From Bacillus niameyensis (GTDB lineage Bacteria; Bacillota; Bacilli; Bacillales; Bacillaceae_C): a stretch of 64,000 nucleotides of DNA. The position numbers and the translations under genes are program-made. Below are positions 14,818-24,014 of this stretch, piece after piece. Numbering within the stretch: position 1 is the stretch's first letter; each line of letters starts with the position of its first letter. The DNA lies in the NCBI RefSeq assembly GCF_001375535.1, contig NZ_LN831197.1, positions 161,183 through 225,182 on the forward strand, in the 5' to 3' direction. Under the pieces are notes generated by a model, which worked only from the letters and a program-made list of their open reading frames with translations, searched no databases and was not told where the DNA came from.

Positions 14818-15570
14818 ATGGATATTTATATTATTACTGGAGCTTCAAAAGGAATTGGGGAAGCGTTAAGTCGGAAAGTACTCGATCCAGGTCATATTGT
14901 TTTCTGTATTGCCAGGACAAGAAATGAGGAATTACTGGAGCTTGCGAGAACCAAAAATGCTCCATGTACATTTTTAGAGCATGATTTATCAAAGACTGAT
15001 TCATTAGAAAGCCTTTTGGACGGTATAATAACATCTTTCCCAACTGATGTTAATTCCGTAACGCTTATTAATAATGCTGGTGTTGTTGAACCAATAGGAA
15101 ACTCTGAAAACAATACTCCTCAAGATATTGCAATAAGTGTTGCAATAAACTTAACAGCTCCCATGATCTTGACGTCTGTTTTTATCCGTAAATTGATGAC
15201 ATACAAAATTGCAAAAAGAGTAATGAATATTTCGTCTGGTGCTGGACGCAATGCTTACCCAGGGTGGAGTGCTTATTGTGCGGGAAAAGCAGGACTTGAT
15301 CATTATTCTAGAACGATATTTGAAGAGCAAAAGAATATAAGCAACGGAGTTAAAGTCATTTCTATTGCGCCTGGTATTATTGATACGGGCATGCAGCAAA
15401 CAATCCGTTCAACAAATGAGGAAGATTTTAAATTGGTTCAGCGCTTCATAAACTATAAAGAGAATGGATTATTAAGTTCGCCGGATGAAACAGCTCAAAA
15501 GCTTATCCAATTGCTTTATAAGGAAGATATATGGGAGAACAATCCAATTCTTGATTTGAGGAATCTATAG
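14818..15570 (+). CDS. yueD: Short-chain reductase, YueD / (S)-benzoin-forming benzil reductase type
   Basis: A 250-residue SDR. The NADP-binding motif TGASKGIG is at residues 7-14, NNAG near residue 84, and the catalytic Ser and Y-x3-K in NISSGAGRNAYPGWSAYCAGKAGLD. Close relatives in B. cereus and B. subtilis (YueD) reduce benzil to (S)-benzoin with NADPH in vitro, related to sepiapterin reductases; the natural substrate is not known. The ATG at 14818 has GGGAG about 9 bases upstream. Stand-alone gene. Confidence 0.8.
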   Translation: MDIYIITGASKGIGEALSRKVLDPGHIVFCIARTRNEELLELARTKNAPCTFLEHDLSKTDSLESLLDGIITSFPTDVNSVTLINNAGVVEPIGNSENNTPQDIAISVAINLTAPMILTSVFIRKLMTYKIAKRVMNISSGAGRNAYPGWSAYCAGKAGLDHYSRTIFEEQKNISNGVKVISIAPGIIDTGMQQTIRSTNEEDFKLVQRFINYKENGLLSSPDETAQKLIQLLYKEDIWENNPILDLRNL

Positions 15571-15687
15571 CGATAAGACAGCCAGTAAATATGAATAGTT
15601 AAGGCTTTTTGAACGATTAAAGGATTTTTTACTTTTTTGTCGAAATATCAAAGGATAAAATGTAAAATAGGGGAAGAGATATTTTTG

Positions 15688-16611
15688 ATGTTACATCTGT
15701 TACATATTTTTAAAGATATTATTCTACCAGTCTTTATTTTAATTGCAATCGGTGTCATATTGCAAAGGAAATTCAGATTAGATTTATATACACTATCCAA
15801 AATAAGTATTTATTATTTAAGTCCTGCCCTAATTTTTATTAAATTGTATGAAAGTACTTTTTCTCCATCCATATTTTTTGGTGTGATTTTCTTTTCATTG
15901 TCCTTTATTGTTATTATGTATTTAGTCAGCTCTTTAACAGCAAAATTGTTAAAATTAAACAAGGCTAAAAAGCTCTCTTATACGAATAGTGTGATTTTTT
16001 ATAATTCAGCGAACTTCGGTATTCCAGTCAATGATCTAGTTTTTAAACATGATCCTTTCGCAATGTCGATTCAGATTGTTGTAATGGCACTACAAAATAC
16101 GTTAGTTTTTTCATACGGCGTCATTGCCATGAAATCGATAAAAGGAAGCAAACTGAAAGCTATATTAGACTATTTTAAAATGCCTTTATTTTACGCTATG
16201 ATTTCTGGAATACTACTTAATGTATTTAATGTTTCATTACCAGACTTTTTATTAACGCCCATTACATATATTTCTAATTCATTAATTGCTGTTGTTTTGT
16301 TAACATTAGGTGCACAAATTGCCCATATTAAAATTTCATTTACTAATATTTCACTTTATTTAAGCATTATCTTAAGATTATTGGTAGGTCCTGGTATTGC
16401 TCTCGCTGGATTGTTAATAATGGGTATTGATGGAATTTTAGCTCAAGCGATACTCATTTCGACCGCAATGCCGACTGCTGTCAATAGCTCAATTATCGCT
16501 CAGGAATATCAAAATGAACCTGAATTTGCAGCCCAAACTGTTATTGCTTCAACTTTATTTAGTTCTTTAACTTTAACATTCATTATATTTGTTGCGCTAA
16601 ACGTCTTTTAA
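15688..16611 (+). CDS. AEC family transporter (auxin efflux carrier-like)
   Basis: A 307-residue inner-membrane carrier with about ten hydrophobic segments in two halves (KDIILPVFILIAIGVILQ at the N-terminus; ILISTAMPTAVNSSIIAQEY near the C-terminus). The half-unwound helix motif NSANFGIPVNDLVF is typical of the family, which moves organic anions such as malate or malonate. ATG 15688 has AGGGGAAGAG upstream; the open frame extends up to a TTG at 15637 without a good ribosome site. Substrate unknown. Confidence 0.85.
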   Translation: MLHLLHIFKDIILPVFILIAIGVILQRKFRLDLYTLSKISIYYLSPALIFIKLYESTFSPSIFFGVIFFSLSFIVIMYLVSSLTAKLLKLNKAKKLSYTNSVIFYNSANFGIPVNDLVFKHDPFAMSIQIVVMALQNTLVFSYGVIAMKSIKGSKLKAILDYFKMPLFYAMISGILLNVFNVSLPDFLLTPITYISNSLIAVVLLTLGAQIAHIKISFTNISLYLSIILRLLVGPGIALAGLLIMGIDGILAQAILISTAMPTAVNSSIIAQEYQNEPEFAAQTVIASTLFSSLTLTFIIFVALNVF

Positions 16612-16645
16612 CTTTATTTTGGATGTATTGAAAGAGGGGAAATCG

Positions 16646-17296
16646 TTGAAAAGGCCACTTAGAGAAATATTGTCTGAAATGACCATGCAGGAAAAAGTTA
16701 ATTATATTTGGGAGTATTATAAGTATTTTATTTTGGGATCCATTATCGTACTCATATTGATTATTTATACTGTTTACAGTGTAGTGAATAAAAAAGATGA
16801 TATTTTAAATATTGTTTTAATGACTCAATACGCGGATCCAGAACAAGTAGAACTAATTAAAGACACGCTTTATCAGGAATTACTAACGGATGAGGAAAGA
16901 GATTCTTCCAATATCATTATCCAAACTATTAGGCCTAATAAAGATGGTAAAGACATTCAAGGTGGCATGGAAATGCAAAAGATGGTGGCAGAATTGTCTG
17001 CTGGGTATATTGACTTTTTCATTGCGGATCATGACTTTTTTGAACAAATGAATAAGGATCAACAGTTAATGGCTTATCAGAATTTGGAAGGGATCTCGAC
17101 AATTCCATTTCCTGATGATCGACTCTTATACGGGGAAGAAGAAGCTATTACTGGGATTGATGTAACGACAGAACCATTGTTTCAAAATCTTTTTATTGAA
17201 GAAGGGCAAAAAATTATTTGTACCCCAAGCAATGCGAAAAATACAGCCTACATTTCTCGACTTATTCAATTTTTAGGGGAAAAGGAAAATAAATAA
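16646..17296 (+). CDS. Hypothetical single-pass membrane protein
   Basis: I do not recognise this family. TTG 16646 follows AGAGGGGA at 5 bases; TTG 16619 is an alternative. A cytosolic N-terminus of about 30 residues (MTMQEKVNYIWEYYKYFI) leads into one membrane helix (FILGSIIVLILIIYTVYSVV), then about 160 residues outside. The outer part (LNIVLMTQYADPEQVELIKD, then YIDFFIADHDFFEQMNKDQQ) recalls the fold of periplasmic binding proteins, an impression only. It lies 34 bases after the AEC transporter, so probably co-transcribed. Confidence 0.6.
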   Translation: MKRPLREILSEMTMQEKVNYIWEYYKYFILGSIIVLILIIYTVYSVVNKKDDILNIVLMTQYADPEQVELIKDTLYQELLTDEERDSSNIIIQTIRPNKDGKDIQGGMEMQKMVAELSAGYIDFFIADHDFFEQMNKDQQLMAYQNLEGISTIPFPDDRLLYGEEEAITGIDVTTEPLFQNLFIEEGQKIICTPSNAKNTAYISRLIQFLGEKENK

Positions 17297-17311
17297 AGCA
17301 TAAACTATGAG

Positions 17312-17337
17312 ACAGGCTATAATAAAGCCTGTTTTTT
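17312..17337 (+). terminator. Terminator after the AEC/hypothetical pair
   Basis: ACAGGCT pairs with AGCCTGT (17312-17318 with 17326-17332), followed by TTTTT. Confidence 0.85.
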
Positions 17338-17408
17338 AGTGTGGAAAGCTTAGCTATGATATTATATTTTTAGAGAATGTTGATGTTTGTTGGAAAGGAA
17401 ATGGAATT

Positions 17409-18455
17409 ATGACAAATAGTAAGGAAATCTTTACGTTAATTAAGGAATTAGTGTCCATTCCTAGTCCTTCTGGGAATACCGCAAGAGTAATTGATTTTTG
17501 TGAAAAACAACTAGGTGGTCTTGGATTTGAGATGCAGCGCAATAAAAAAGGGGGACTTTTGGTCACGATACCCGGGAAAAACGCGAATCAGCATCGAATG
17601 CTTACAGCTCATGTAGATACTTTAGGAGCGATGGTTAAAGAGATTAAACCGAATGGTCGATTGAAGCTTTCCATGATTGGTGGTTTTCGCTGGAATTCAG
17701 TTGAAGGTGAATATTGTGAAATTGAAACGGATTCTGGTGAGATTTTTACTGGTACTATTTTAATGAAACAAACTTCCGTACACGTCTATAAAGATGCTGG
17801 GGAAGCCAAGCGAAATGAGGATAATATCGAAGTCAGGATTGATGAAAGGACGACTTCCGCTGAAGAGACGAAGGCACTTGGAATCAATGTCGGTGATTTT
17901 GTATCATTTGATCCACGTGTTCAAATAACGAATAGCGGTTATATCAAATCCCGTCATCTGGATGATAAAGCCAGTACAGCTCTTTTGATGCTGCTAATAA
18001 AAGCCATTAAGGATGAAGGATTGGAGCTTCCTTATACTACTCATTTCCTAATATCAAATAATGAGGAAATTGGTTATGGAGGGAATGCGAGTATTTCTCC
18101 GGAAACGGTTGAATATTTAGCGGTTGATATGGGGGCGCTTGGTGAAGGGCAATCTTCTGACGAGTATACAGTTTCGATTTGCGCTAAGGATTCAAGCGGA
18201 CCTTATCATTATGGTTTGAGAAAGCATTTAGTTCAATTAGCAAAAGATCATAATATTGACTATAAAGTTGATATTTATCCTTATTATGGATCAGATGCAT
18301 CTGCAGCCATCAAATCTGGCTATGATATCGTTCATGGATTGGTTGGACCAGGCATTGAAGCTTCCCATGCCTTTGAAAGAACTCATGAGACTTCTTTGAT
18401 AAATACAGAGAAATTACTGCGAGCTTATGTGATGTCGACGATTACGACTTACTAA
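17409..18455 (+). CDS. yhfE: M42 family metallopeptidase, YhfE type
   Basis: A 348-residue cytosolic dinuclear (Zn or Co) aminopeptidase of the M42 (FrvX/DppA-like endoglucanase) family, which forms large tetrahedral shells that trim peptides. Metal ligands are visible in LTAHVDTLGAMV, in SRHLDDKAST, in NNEEIGYGGN (two Glu), in LAVDMGALGEG and in EASHAFERTH. The sequence follows my memory of B. subtilis YhfE closely over its full length. ATG 17409 has AAAGGAAATGG upstream. Stand-alone gene with its own terminator. A second M42 gene, ysdC, is at 41765. Confidence 0.93.
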   Translation: MTNSKEIFTLIKELVSIPSPSGNTARVIDFCEKQLGGLGFEMQRNKKGGLLVTIPGKNANQHRMLTAHVDTLGAMVKEIKPNGRLKLSMIGGFRWNSVEGEYCEIETDSGEIFTGTILMKQTSVHVYKDAGEAKRNEDNIEVRIDERTTSAEETKALGINVGDFVSFDPRVQITNSGYIKSRHLDDKASTALLMLLIKAIKDEGLELPYTTHFLISNNEEIGYGGNASISPETVEYLAVDMGALGEGQSSDEYTVSICAKDSSGPYHYGLRKHLVQLAKDHNIDYKVDIYPYYGSDASAAIKSGYDIVHGLVGPGIEASHAFERTHETSLINTEKLLRAYVMSTITTY

Positions 18456-18461
18456 GCTGTG

Positions 18462-18495
18462 AAATCCTCAACTTGGCTTGAGGATTTCTTTTTTC
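18462..18495 (+). terminator. Terminator after yhfE
   Basis: AAATCCTCAA (18462-18471) pairs with TTGAGGATTT (18478-18487), followed by CTTTTTT. Confidence 0.85.
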
Positions 18496-18559
18496 TCATT
18501 GAAATATTTCTATGAAGGGAATATTATAAAACAAGACTGTATTTGGAAGGAACATTATC

Positions 18560-20131
18560 ATGTCAAAAACTTTAAAACAAGAAATTGAATCAAGAAAGAC
18601 GTTTGCCATTATCTCTCACCCTGATGCTGGTAAAACAACGATGACTGAAAAATTATTGTATTTTGGTGGAGCTATACGAGCTGCTGGTACGGTAAAGGGG
18701 AAAAAGACAGGGAAATATGCAACTTCCGATTGGATGGAAATTGAAAAACAACGGGGAATTTCTGTTACCTCCTCTGTTATGCAATTTGATTACCACGGAT
18801 TTCGCATTAATATTCTTGATACTCCTGGACACCAAGACTTTAGTGAAGACACATACCGAACGTTAATGGCTGTTGATAGTGCCGTCATGATTATCGATTC
18901 TGCTAAAGGGATTGAGGAACAAACGCTTAAACTATTTAAAGTTTGTAGAATGCGTGGCATCCCTATTTTTACATTTATAAATAAATTAGATCGTCAAGGT
19001 CGTCCACCTCTTGAGTTGCTTGCGGAGCTAGAAGAGGTCCTTGGTATTGAATCTTACCCAATGAATTGGCCGATCGGAATGGGGAAAGAATTTCAAGGTA
19101 TTTATGATCGACACAACAATAGAATTGAACAATTTCGAGTTGAAGACGATAATAGATACTTGCCTTTAAATGAAGAAGGAGAAGTAATTGGAGATCATCC
19201 CATTAAACAATCCGGTTATTACGAACAGACATTGGAAGAAATTATGCTTCTTGATGAGGCTGGTAATGAATTTTCTCAGGAAAAAATTAAGAATGGTACA
19301 CTTACGCCTGTTTTCTTTGGGAGTGCTTTAACAAATTTTGGAATACAAACCTTTCTTGAAACATACTTAGAATTTGCTCCTTCTCCGCAACCGCGAATGA
19401 GTAATGAAGGTGAGATTGATCCTCTATCTACTCAGTTTTCAGGATTTATATTTAAAATTCAAGCAAACATGAATCCGGCTCATCGGGATCGAATTGCTTT
19501 TGTTAGAATTTGTTCTGGACAATTCGAACGAGGGATGAATGTAACTCTTGCCAGAACAGGAAAGCCAATCAAGTTATCACAATCGACACAGTTTTTAGCC
19601 GATGACCGTAGTACCGTTAATGAAGCTGTAAGTGGCGATATTATCGGTTTGTATGATACGGGCACATACCAAATTGGGGATACTCTCTTTGAAGGAAAGC
19701 AATCAATCCATTATGAGAAACTGCCACAATTTACTCCTGAACTTTTCGTAAGAGTCACTCCGAAAAATGTTATGAAGCAAAAAAGTTATCATAAAGGAAT
19801 CGAGCAACTTGTCCAGGAAGGCGCTATTCAGTTATATAAAACATATCGAACCGACGATTATATACTTGGGGCAGTTGGACAATTACAATTTGAAGTTTTT
19901 GAACATCGGATGAAAAATGAATACAATTCAGACGTTATTATGGAACCAATGGGATCCAAAATTGCCCGGTGGATTGAAAATGAAAAATTTGATGAATCTC
20001 TTTCAAGTCAAAGAAGCTTACTTGCGAAAGATCGCTTTGACCGCCCTTTATTTTTATTTGAAAATGAATTTGCTCTTCGCTGGTTTCAAGATAAGAATCC
20101 GGATATTATTCTTAGCAATCCGATGGAATAG
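18560..20131 (+). CDS. prfC: Peptide chain release factor 3 (RF3)
   Basis: A translational GTPase that recycles RF1/RF2 from the ribosome after peptide release. The 523-residue protein has all G motifs: G1 [14 protein letters not shown] near residue 17, G2 region [12 protein letters not shown]3 DTPGHQDF and G4 NKLD, then domains II and III ([28 protein letters not shown]). Length and motifs are typical. ATG 18560 has GGAAGGAAC upstream. RF3 is scattered among Bacillaceae; I do not recall one in B. subtilis, so its presence here is a genus-level difference. Confidence 0.96.
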   Translation: MSKTLKQEIESRKTFAIISHPDAGKTTMTEKLLYFGGAIRAAGTVKGKKTGKYATSDWMEIEKQRGISVTSSVMQFDYHGFRINILDTPGHQDFSEDTYRTLMAVDSAVMIIDSAKGIEEQTLKLFKVCRMRGIPIFTFINKLDRQGRPPLELLAELEEVLGIESYPMNWPIGMGKEFQGIYDRHNNRIEQFRVEDDNRYLPLNEEGEVIGDHPIKQSGYYEQTLEEIMLLDEAGNEFSQEKIKNGTLTPVFFGSALTNFGIQTFLETYLEFAPSPQPRMSNEGEIDPLSTQFSGFIFKIQANMNPAHRDRIAFVRICSGQFERGMNVTLARTGKPIKLSQSTQFLADDRSTVNEAVSGDIIGLYDTGTYQIGDTLFEGKQSIHYEKLPQFTPELFVRVTPKNVMKQKSYHKGIEQLVQEGAIQLYKTYRTDDYILGAVGQLQFEVFEHRMKNEYNSDVIMEPMGSKIARWIENEKFDESLSSQRSLLAKDRFDRPLFLFENEFALRWFQDKNPDIILSNPME

Positions 20132-20225
20132 AGAATTGAAACAACATTTAGTTGGGGTTTCCATCGACGAATAAATTTTATAGCTTAGTCAAGGTAAGAT
20201 CGCAGTTAATATAAGTTAATTTGGC

Positions 20226-20270
20226 AAAATCCCTTTTTGAAAACATTTATTCAAAAAGGGATTTTTATTT
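20226..20270 (+). terminator. Terminator after prfC
   Basis: AAAATCCCTTTTTGAA (20226-20241) pairs with TTCAAAAAGGGATTTT (20250-20265), followed by T-rich sequence. It lies upstream of the RND pump gene and rules out the long open frame beginning at 20221 as its start. Confidence 0.85.
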
Positions 20271-20361
20271 TATCTGTAAAAAGTGGCAATGGTTACATAA
20301 TAATCCATCTGTTAATGGAATAATAAAGATGTCTACTGTTCTATCCGAAAGGAGCAATTTC

Positions 20362-23300
20362 GTGAACATCAGTAATTTTTCTATTAAAAGACCTGTATTT
20401 ACTATAGTCACCATGTTACTAGTCATAATTTTAGGTTTCGTTTCATTGTTGAAAATTCCATTAAAATTAATTCCTGATATTAATGCCCCTATTGCAGTAG
20501 TTGTAACCTCGTACCCTAGTGCAAGTCCAGCAGAAGTAGTTGAAAAAATATCAAAGCCATTGGAAGCAAGCTTAGCTACTTTACCAGGGATCAAAAATGT
20601 TCAGTCTATCTCACAAGAAGGATCTAGTTTAATTTTGCTTGAATTTACGTGGACAACGTCGATTGATGACGTTCAAAATGATGTTTTACAGAGGATAGAT
20701 CAAACGCCGATTACATCGGATGCAAATAAACCGAGATTTTTAAAATTTGATCCTTCACAATTTCCAGTCATTCAACTTTCCTTGAAAACGAATAGGGATG
20801 AAAAGAACTTAAGGGTTCTTGCTGCTGATTTAACAAACGAACTGAAAAAAGTGGAAGGAGTAGCGAATGTCAATGTGTCAGGTACATTGATTGAAGAGGT
20901 TAGGGTGATCATAGATGAAGAAAAACTTAAGAATAATCATCTTGCTCAATCTGATCTTATTCAAGTTATTCAAGCTAATAATATTTCTATGCCAGGTGAA
21001 ACAATTTTAATGGAAGGGAAGGAACTTACGACTAGAGTAATCAGCATGCTTCACACAACTGAGGATATTGCTAATCTGCCAATAACAGCTAACCCAATTA
21101 ATGGAAAAAAGATTCGCATTAAAGACGTTGCAGAAGTGAGATTGCAGGAACAGCCATCGAAAAGTATAACACGGACTAATGAGCAGCCTTCAGTGTTATT
21201 AAGCGTTCTTCAGGAATCCAATGCGAACACAGCTGATGTTTCAAAAAACTTTCAAAATGCATTGGACAAGCTTTTAAGAAAAGAACAATATAAAGGAGTC
21301 GAATCGGCCGTACTATTTGATCAGGGGGATTATATTCGGATTGCAATCGGAAATATCGCTTCATCGTTATTAATTGGAGGAGCCCTTGCGATGCTAGTGC
21401 TGTTTTTGTTTTTACGGAGTTTCAAAAGCCCGATCATTATAGGAGTAGCAATCCCGTATTCGGTCATTGTTACATTTGTTCTCATGTATTTTGCGGATTT
21501 TGCAATGAATATAATGACGCTAGGGGCACTTGCTCTAGGAATTGGAATGCTTGTTGATAACGCCATTGTAGTGATTGAAAATATTTATCGTCATCTTTCA
21601 ATGGGAAAAGCCCCTGAACAAGCGGCTCGTGATGGAGCAAAAGAAGTGGCGGGAGCTATTACAGCATCGACGTTTACAACTGTTGCAGTATTTCTTCCAG
21701 TAGTTTTTATAAGTGGTTTACTTGGACAATTATTTAAAGAATTTGCTTTTACGATTTCCTTCAGTTTATTCGCCTCACTATTTGTCGCTTTAACCGTTAT
21801 TCCAATGCTTGCAAGTAAGTGGCTGAAAGCATCCAAAAACAATTTTGAAGCAAAAAGACGTCGATCGAAGTCAATGAATATGTTGGATCGCTCAATTCGT
21901 TGGTCATTACGCCATCGTCTCCTTATTTTAACAACGGCCGTAGTGTTATTTGTTGCTGGCCTGTTTGGGTTTGGTTCTGTTGGAACACAGTTTTTGCCAC
22001 CGACAGACGAAGGTTTTTTTAGTATTGGCGTCCAGTTAGAAAATGGAGCTGCTTTAACAGAAACCGATAAAGTAGTAAATGTAATCGAAAAGCAGCTTAA
22101 AAAGAATAAAGATGTAGATGTGTATGTTAGTTTAGTCGGTTCAACCCAGGAGGAAGCATTCCAAGGCAAGGGCAAGGTGAATGCCGCTGAAATATATGTG
22201 CGACTTAATTCAAAGGAAGTTAGGAGAGAGTCCTTATTTAAAATTGTTGATCAACTTAAACCAACCATTATCGAACAGGTTAACAAAATAAATGATCAAG
22301 CCAAAGTGAAATTTGATGTTCAAGCAGCTTCAGGAATGGCGCCACAAACCCTAACATTTAATGTTAGTGATACTAATAAAGAGCGTTTGGAACAAAATGT
22401 AGAATTGATTTATCTAGCACTCAAAGATATTGCTGCTGTTACAGAATTATCTACAAACACAGCTAAAACAGTGGAAGAAGTACAAATTAGCGTGAATCGA
22501 GAAAAAGCTTTTGACGTAGGATTGGCTCCTGTGCAAATTGCTACGGTTGTTAACAATATAACAAAAGGCGTGCAGGCTTCACAGATTCTGGGCGAAAATT
22601 CGGAAGTATACGGAGTTTTTGTAGGATTCGATGAAGATGTAAGCAGAAATCTCGAGAAGTTAAAATCATTGTTAATTAGAAAATCAGATGGTTCTTACGT
22701 TAAATTAAGTGATGTTGCGGATATTACAACGGGTAAGGGACCTGTTTCTATTCAAAGACTTAATCAACGGGATGCTGTCCAATTTAAGTTAAAGTATGAC
22801 TCGGAAACTAATCTAGGAGCAATTTCTAAGCAAGTAGATAAAAAAATTGCTGATTTAAAGCTCTCTGATCAAACGGAACTTACGTATAGTGGGGAGACAG
22901 AACTACTTGAAGATTCCATGAATGATATGATTATGGCTTTTATTTTAGCTATTCTTTTAATATATATTGTAATGGCTGCTCAATTTGAATCGTTTAAATA
23001 TCCATTTGTTATTATGTTTACAGTGCCTTTAATGGTCATTGGCGTTGCGATAGCATTAGTTATAACTAGACTTCCGATCAGTATTCCAGCATTTATCGGA
23101 CTAGTTATACTAGCTGGAATAGTTGTGAATAATGCCATAGTTCTTGTAGATTATGTTAATCAACGGAAGGATGCAGGTTTATCAAGTTATGAAGCTTTGG
23201 TGGAATCTGTAAAAGATCGTGTTCGCCCGATTCTTATGACGTCGTTAACAACTATTCTCGGACTTGTCCCGATTGCTCTTGGAATAGGGGAGGGAACGGA

Positions 23301-23451
23301 AATCAATCAACCAATGGGTGTGACAGTAATAGGAGGGTTAATTAGTAGCACTTTGTTAACTCTGTTTATCATCCCTATAGTCTATAGTCTATTTGATCCG
23401 GAAACACGCAGAATGAATAGTAAAAAGAAAAGGTTGCATTTAAAAAAATAA
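20362..23451 (+). CDS. RND efflux transporter permease
   Basis: A 1029-residue proton-driven exporter of the AcrB/SwrC superfamily. It starts with the typical ISNFSIKRPVFTIVTMLLV helix and has two large outer loops and two membrane blocks of six helices; helix 4 carries the signature GALALGIGMLVDNAIVVIEN with the proton-relay Asp, and the second half the matching VILAGIVVNNAIVLVDYVNQ. GTG 20362 follows AAAGGAG at 7 bases. No membrane-fusion or outer-membrane partner is present, as is usual in Gram-positives (SwrC and others export surfactin, drugs or lipids). No regulator is adjacent; substrate unknown. Confidence 0.93.
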   Translation: MNISNFSIKRPVFTIVTMLLVIILGFVSLLKIPLKLIPDINAPIAVVVTSYPSASPAEVVEKISKPLEASLATLPGIKNVQSISQEGSSLILLEFTWTTSIDDVQNDVLQRIDQTPITSDANKPRFLKFDPSQFPVIQLSLKTNRDEKNLRVLAADLTNELKKVEGVANVNVSGTLIEEVRVIIDEEKLKNNHLAQSDLIQVIQANNISMPGETILMEGKELTTRVISMLHTTEDIANLPITANPINGKKIRIKDVAEVRLQEQPSKSITRTNEQPSVLLSVLQESNANTADVSKNFQNALDKLLRKEQYKGVESAVLFDQGDYIRIAIGNIASSLLIGGALAMLVLFLFLRSFKSPIIIGVAIPYSVIVTFVLMYFADFAMNIMTLGALALGIGMLVDNAIVVIENIYRHLSMGKAPEQAARDGAKEVAGAITASTFTTVAVFLPVVFISGLLGQLFKEFAFTISFSLFASLFVALTVIPMLASKWLKASKNNFEAKRRRSKSMNMLDRSIRWSLRHRLLILTTAVVLFVAGLFGFGSVGTQFLPPTDEGFFSIGVQLENGAALTETDKVVNVIEKQLKKNKDVDVYVSLVGSTQEEAFQGKGKVNAAEIYVRLNSKEVRRESLFKIVDQLKPTIIEQVNKINDQAKVKFDVQAASGMAPQTLTFNVSDTNKERLEQNVELIYLALKDIAAVTELSTNTAKTVEEVQISVNREKAFDVGLAPVQIATVVNNITKGVQASQILGENSEVYGVFVGFDEDVSRNLEKLKSLLIRKSDGSYVKLSDVADITTGKGPVSIQRLNQRDAVQFKLKYDSETNLGAISKQVDKKIADLKLSDQTELTYSGETELLEDSMNDMIMAFILAILLIYIVMAAQFESFKYPFVIMFTVPLMVIGVAIALVITRLPISIPAFIGLVILAGIVVNNAIVLVDYVNQRKDAGLSSYEALVESVKDRVRPILMTSLTTILGLVPIALGIGEGTEINQPMGVTVIGGLISSTLLTLFIIPIVYSLFDPETRRMNSKKKRLHLKK

Positions 23452-23490
23452 AAAATCGCATGTGAATCTCTGGGGTTCACATGCGATTAT
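23446..23490 (-). terminator. Terminator of the SASP gene
   Basis: AATCGCATGTGAA pairs with TTCACATGCGATT over 13 bp (23454-23466 with 23476-23488). A T tract follows on the minus strand only, so it mainly serves the minus-strand SASP gene; it may also protect the RND mRNA end. Confidence 0.8.
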
Positions 23491-23565
23491 ACTATAGAGG
23501 TTTGTCTAATCTCACCACTCGTCTAATACCGAATGTATTAGAATTTAGAATTGTGTTAATTTTTC

Positions 23566-23763
23566 CTATTGCTGATTTCCATTCAATTGGGCTTGTGCTT
23601 GTTTAACTAACCTTTTTGTAATTTCTCCTCCAACTGAACCATTGCCTCTCGAAACAGTGTCAGCTCCTAAGGTTACCCCAAACTCTTGGGCAATTTCGTA
23701 TTTGACTTGATCTAAATATTGTTCGATTCCGGGAACAAGTAGTTTATTACTTTGTCTAGGCAT
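23566..23763 (-). CDS. sspD: Small acid-soluble spore protein, alpha/beta type
   Basis: A 65-residue DNA-binding protein that saturates the spore chromosome and shields it from UV and heat. The two conserved helices are [20 protein letters not shown] and [18 protein letters not shown], and the germination-protease cleavage site E-F-G-V lies between them. It is one of several alpha/beta SASP; I use sspD because it lies next to ktrD, as I recall for B. subtilis sspD, but the name is not secure. AGGAG lies just upstream of ATG 23763 and a sigma-G-like -10 precedes it. Confidence 0.93.
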   Translation of the reverse strand: MPRQSNKLLVPGIEQYLDQVKYEIAQEFGVTLGADTVSRGNGSVGGEITKRLVKQAQAQLNGNQQ

Positions 23764-23801
23764 TTAAATAACTCCTCTTCATTAAATTTATTTCGTATTC
23801 G

Positions 23802-23831
23802 TAGTATGGTTTAATAATTGATCATTCATGA
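23802..23831 (-). promoter_or_regulatory. Sigma-G-type promoter of the SASP gene
   Basis: On the minus strand CATACTA (23802-23808) is an exact sigma-G -10. At 18 bases upstream the -35 (TCATG) is weak; a better GAATG lies at 14 bases. It is 38 bases before the SASP start codon. Forespore expression is established for alpha/beta SASP genes. Confidence 0.5.
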
Positions 23832-24014
23832 ATGGTAAAATGAGAGTTGATTGGATGAAATTTGTAAGAAGAGTAATATCGTGAAAATTCATCAATAATC
23901 AAGCTTTCAGCTAGGTATTATCGGATTAAAAGGTTATGGATATTTTTTTCTTTCCAATGAAGATGTTTTTCATTAATATAAAAGAATGGACTTCAATTTG
24001 GGGGATACATTAAA

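Noticed and set aside
21591..22175. 194-codon minus-strand frame inside the RND pump gene
   Set aside because: Lies wholly inside a full-length RND transporter with intact motifs; no ribosome-binding site.
23764..24014. c-di-AMP (ydaO) riboswitch ahead of ktrD
   Set aside because: The leader is short, AT-rich and lacks the conserved ydaO core as I know it.
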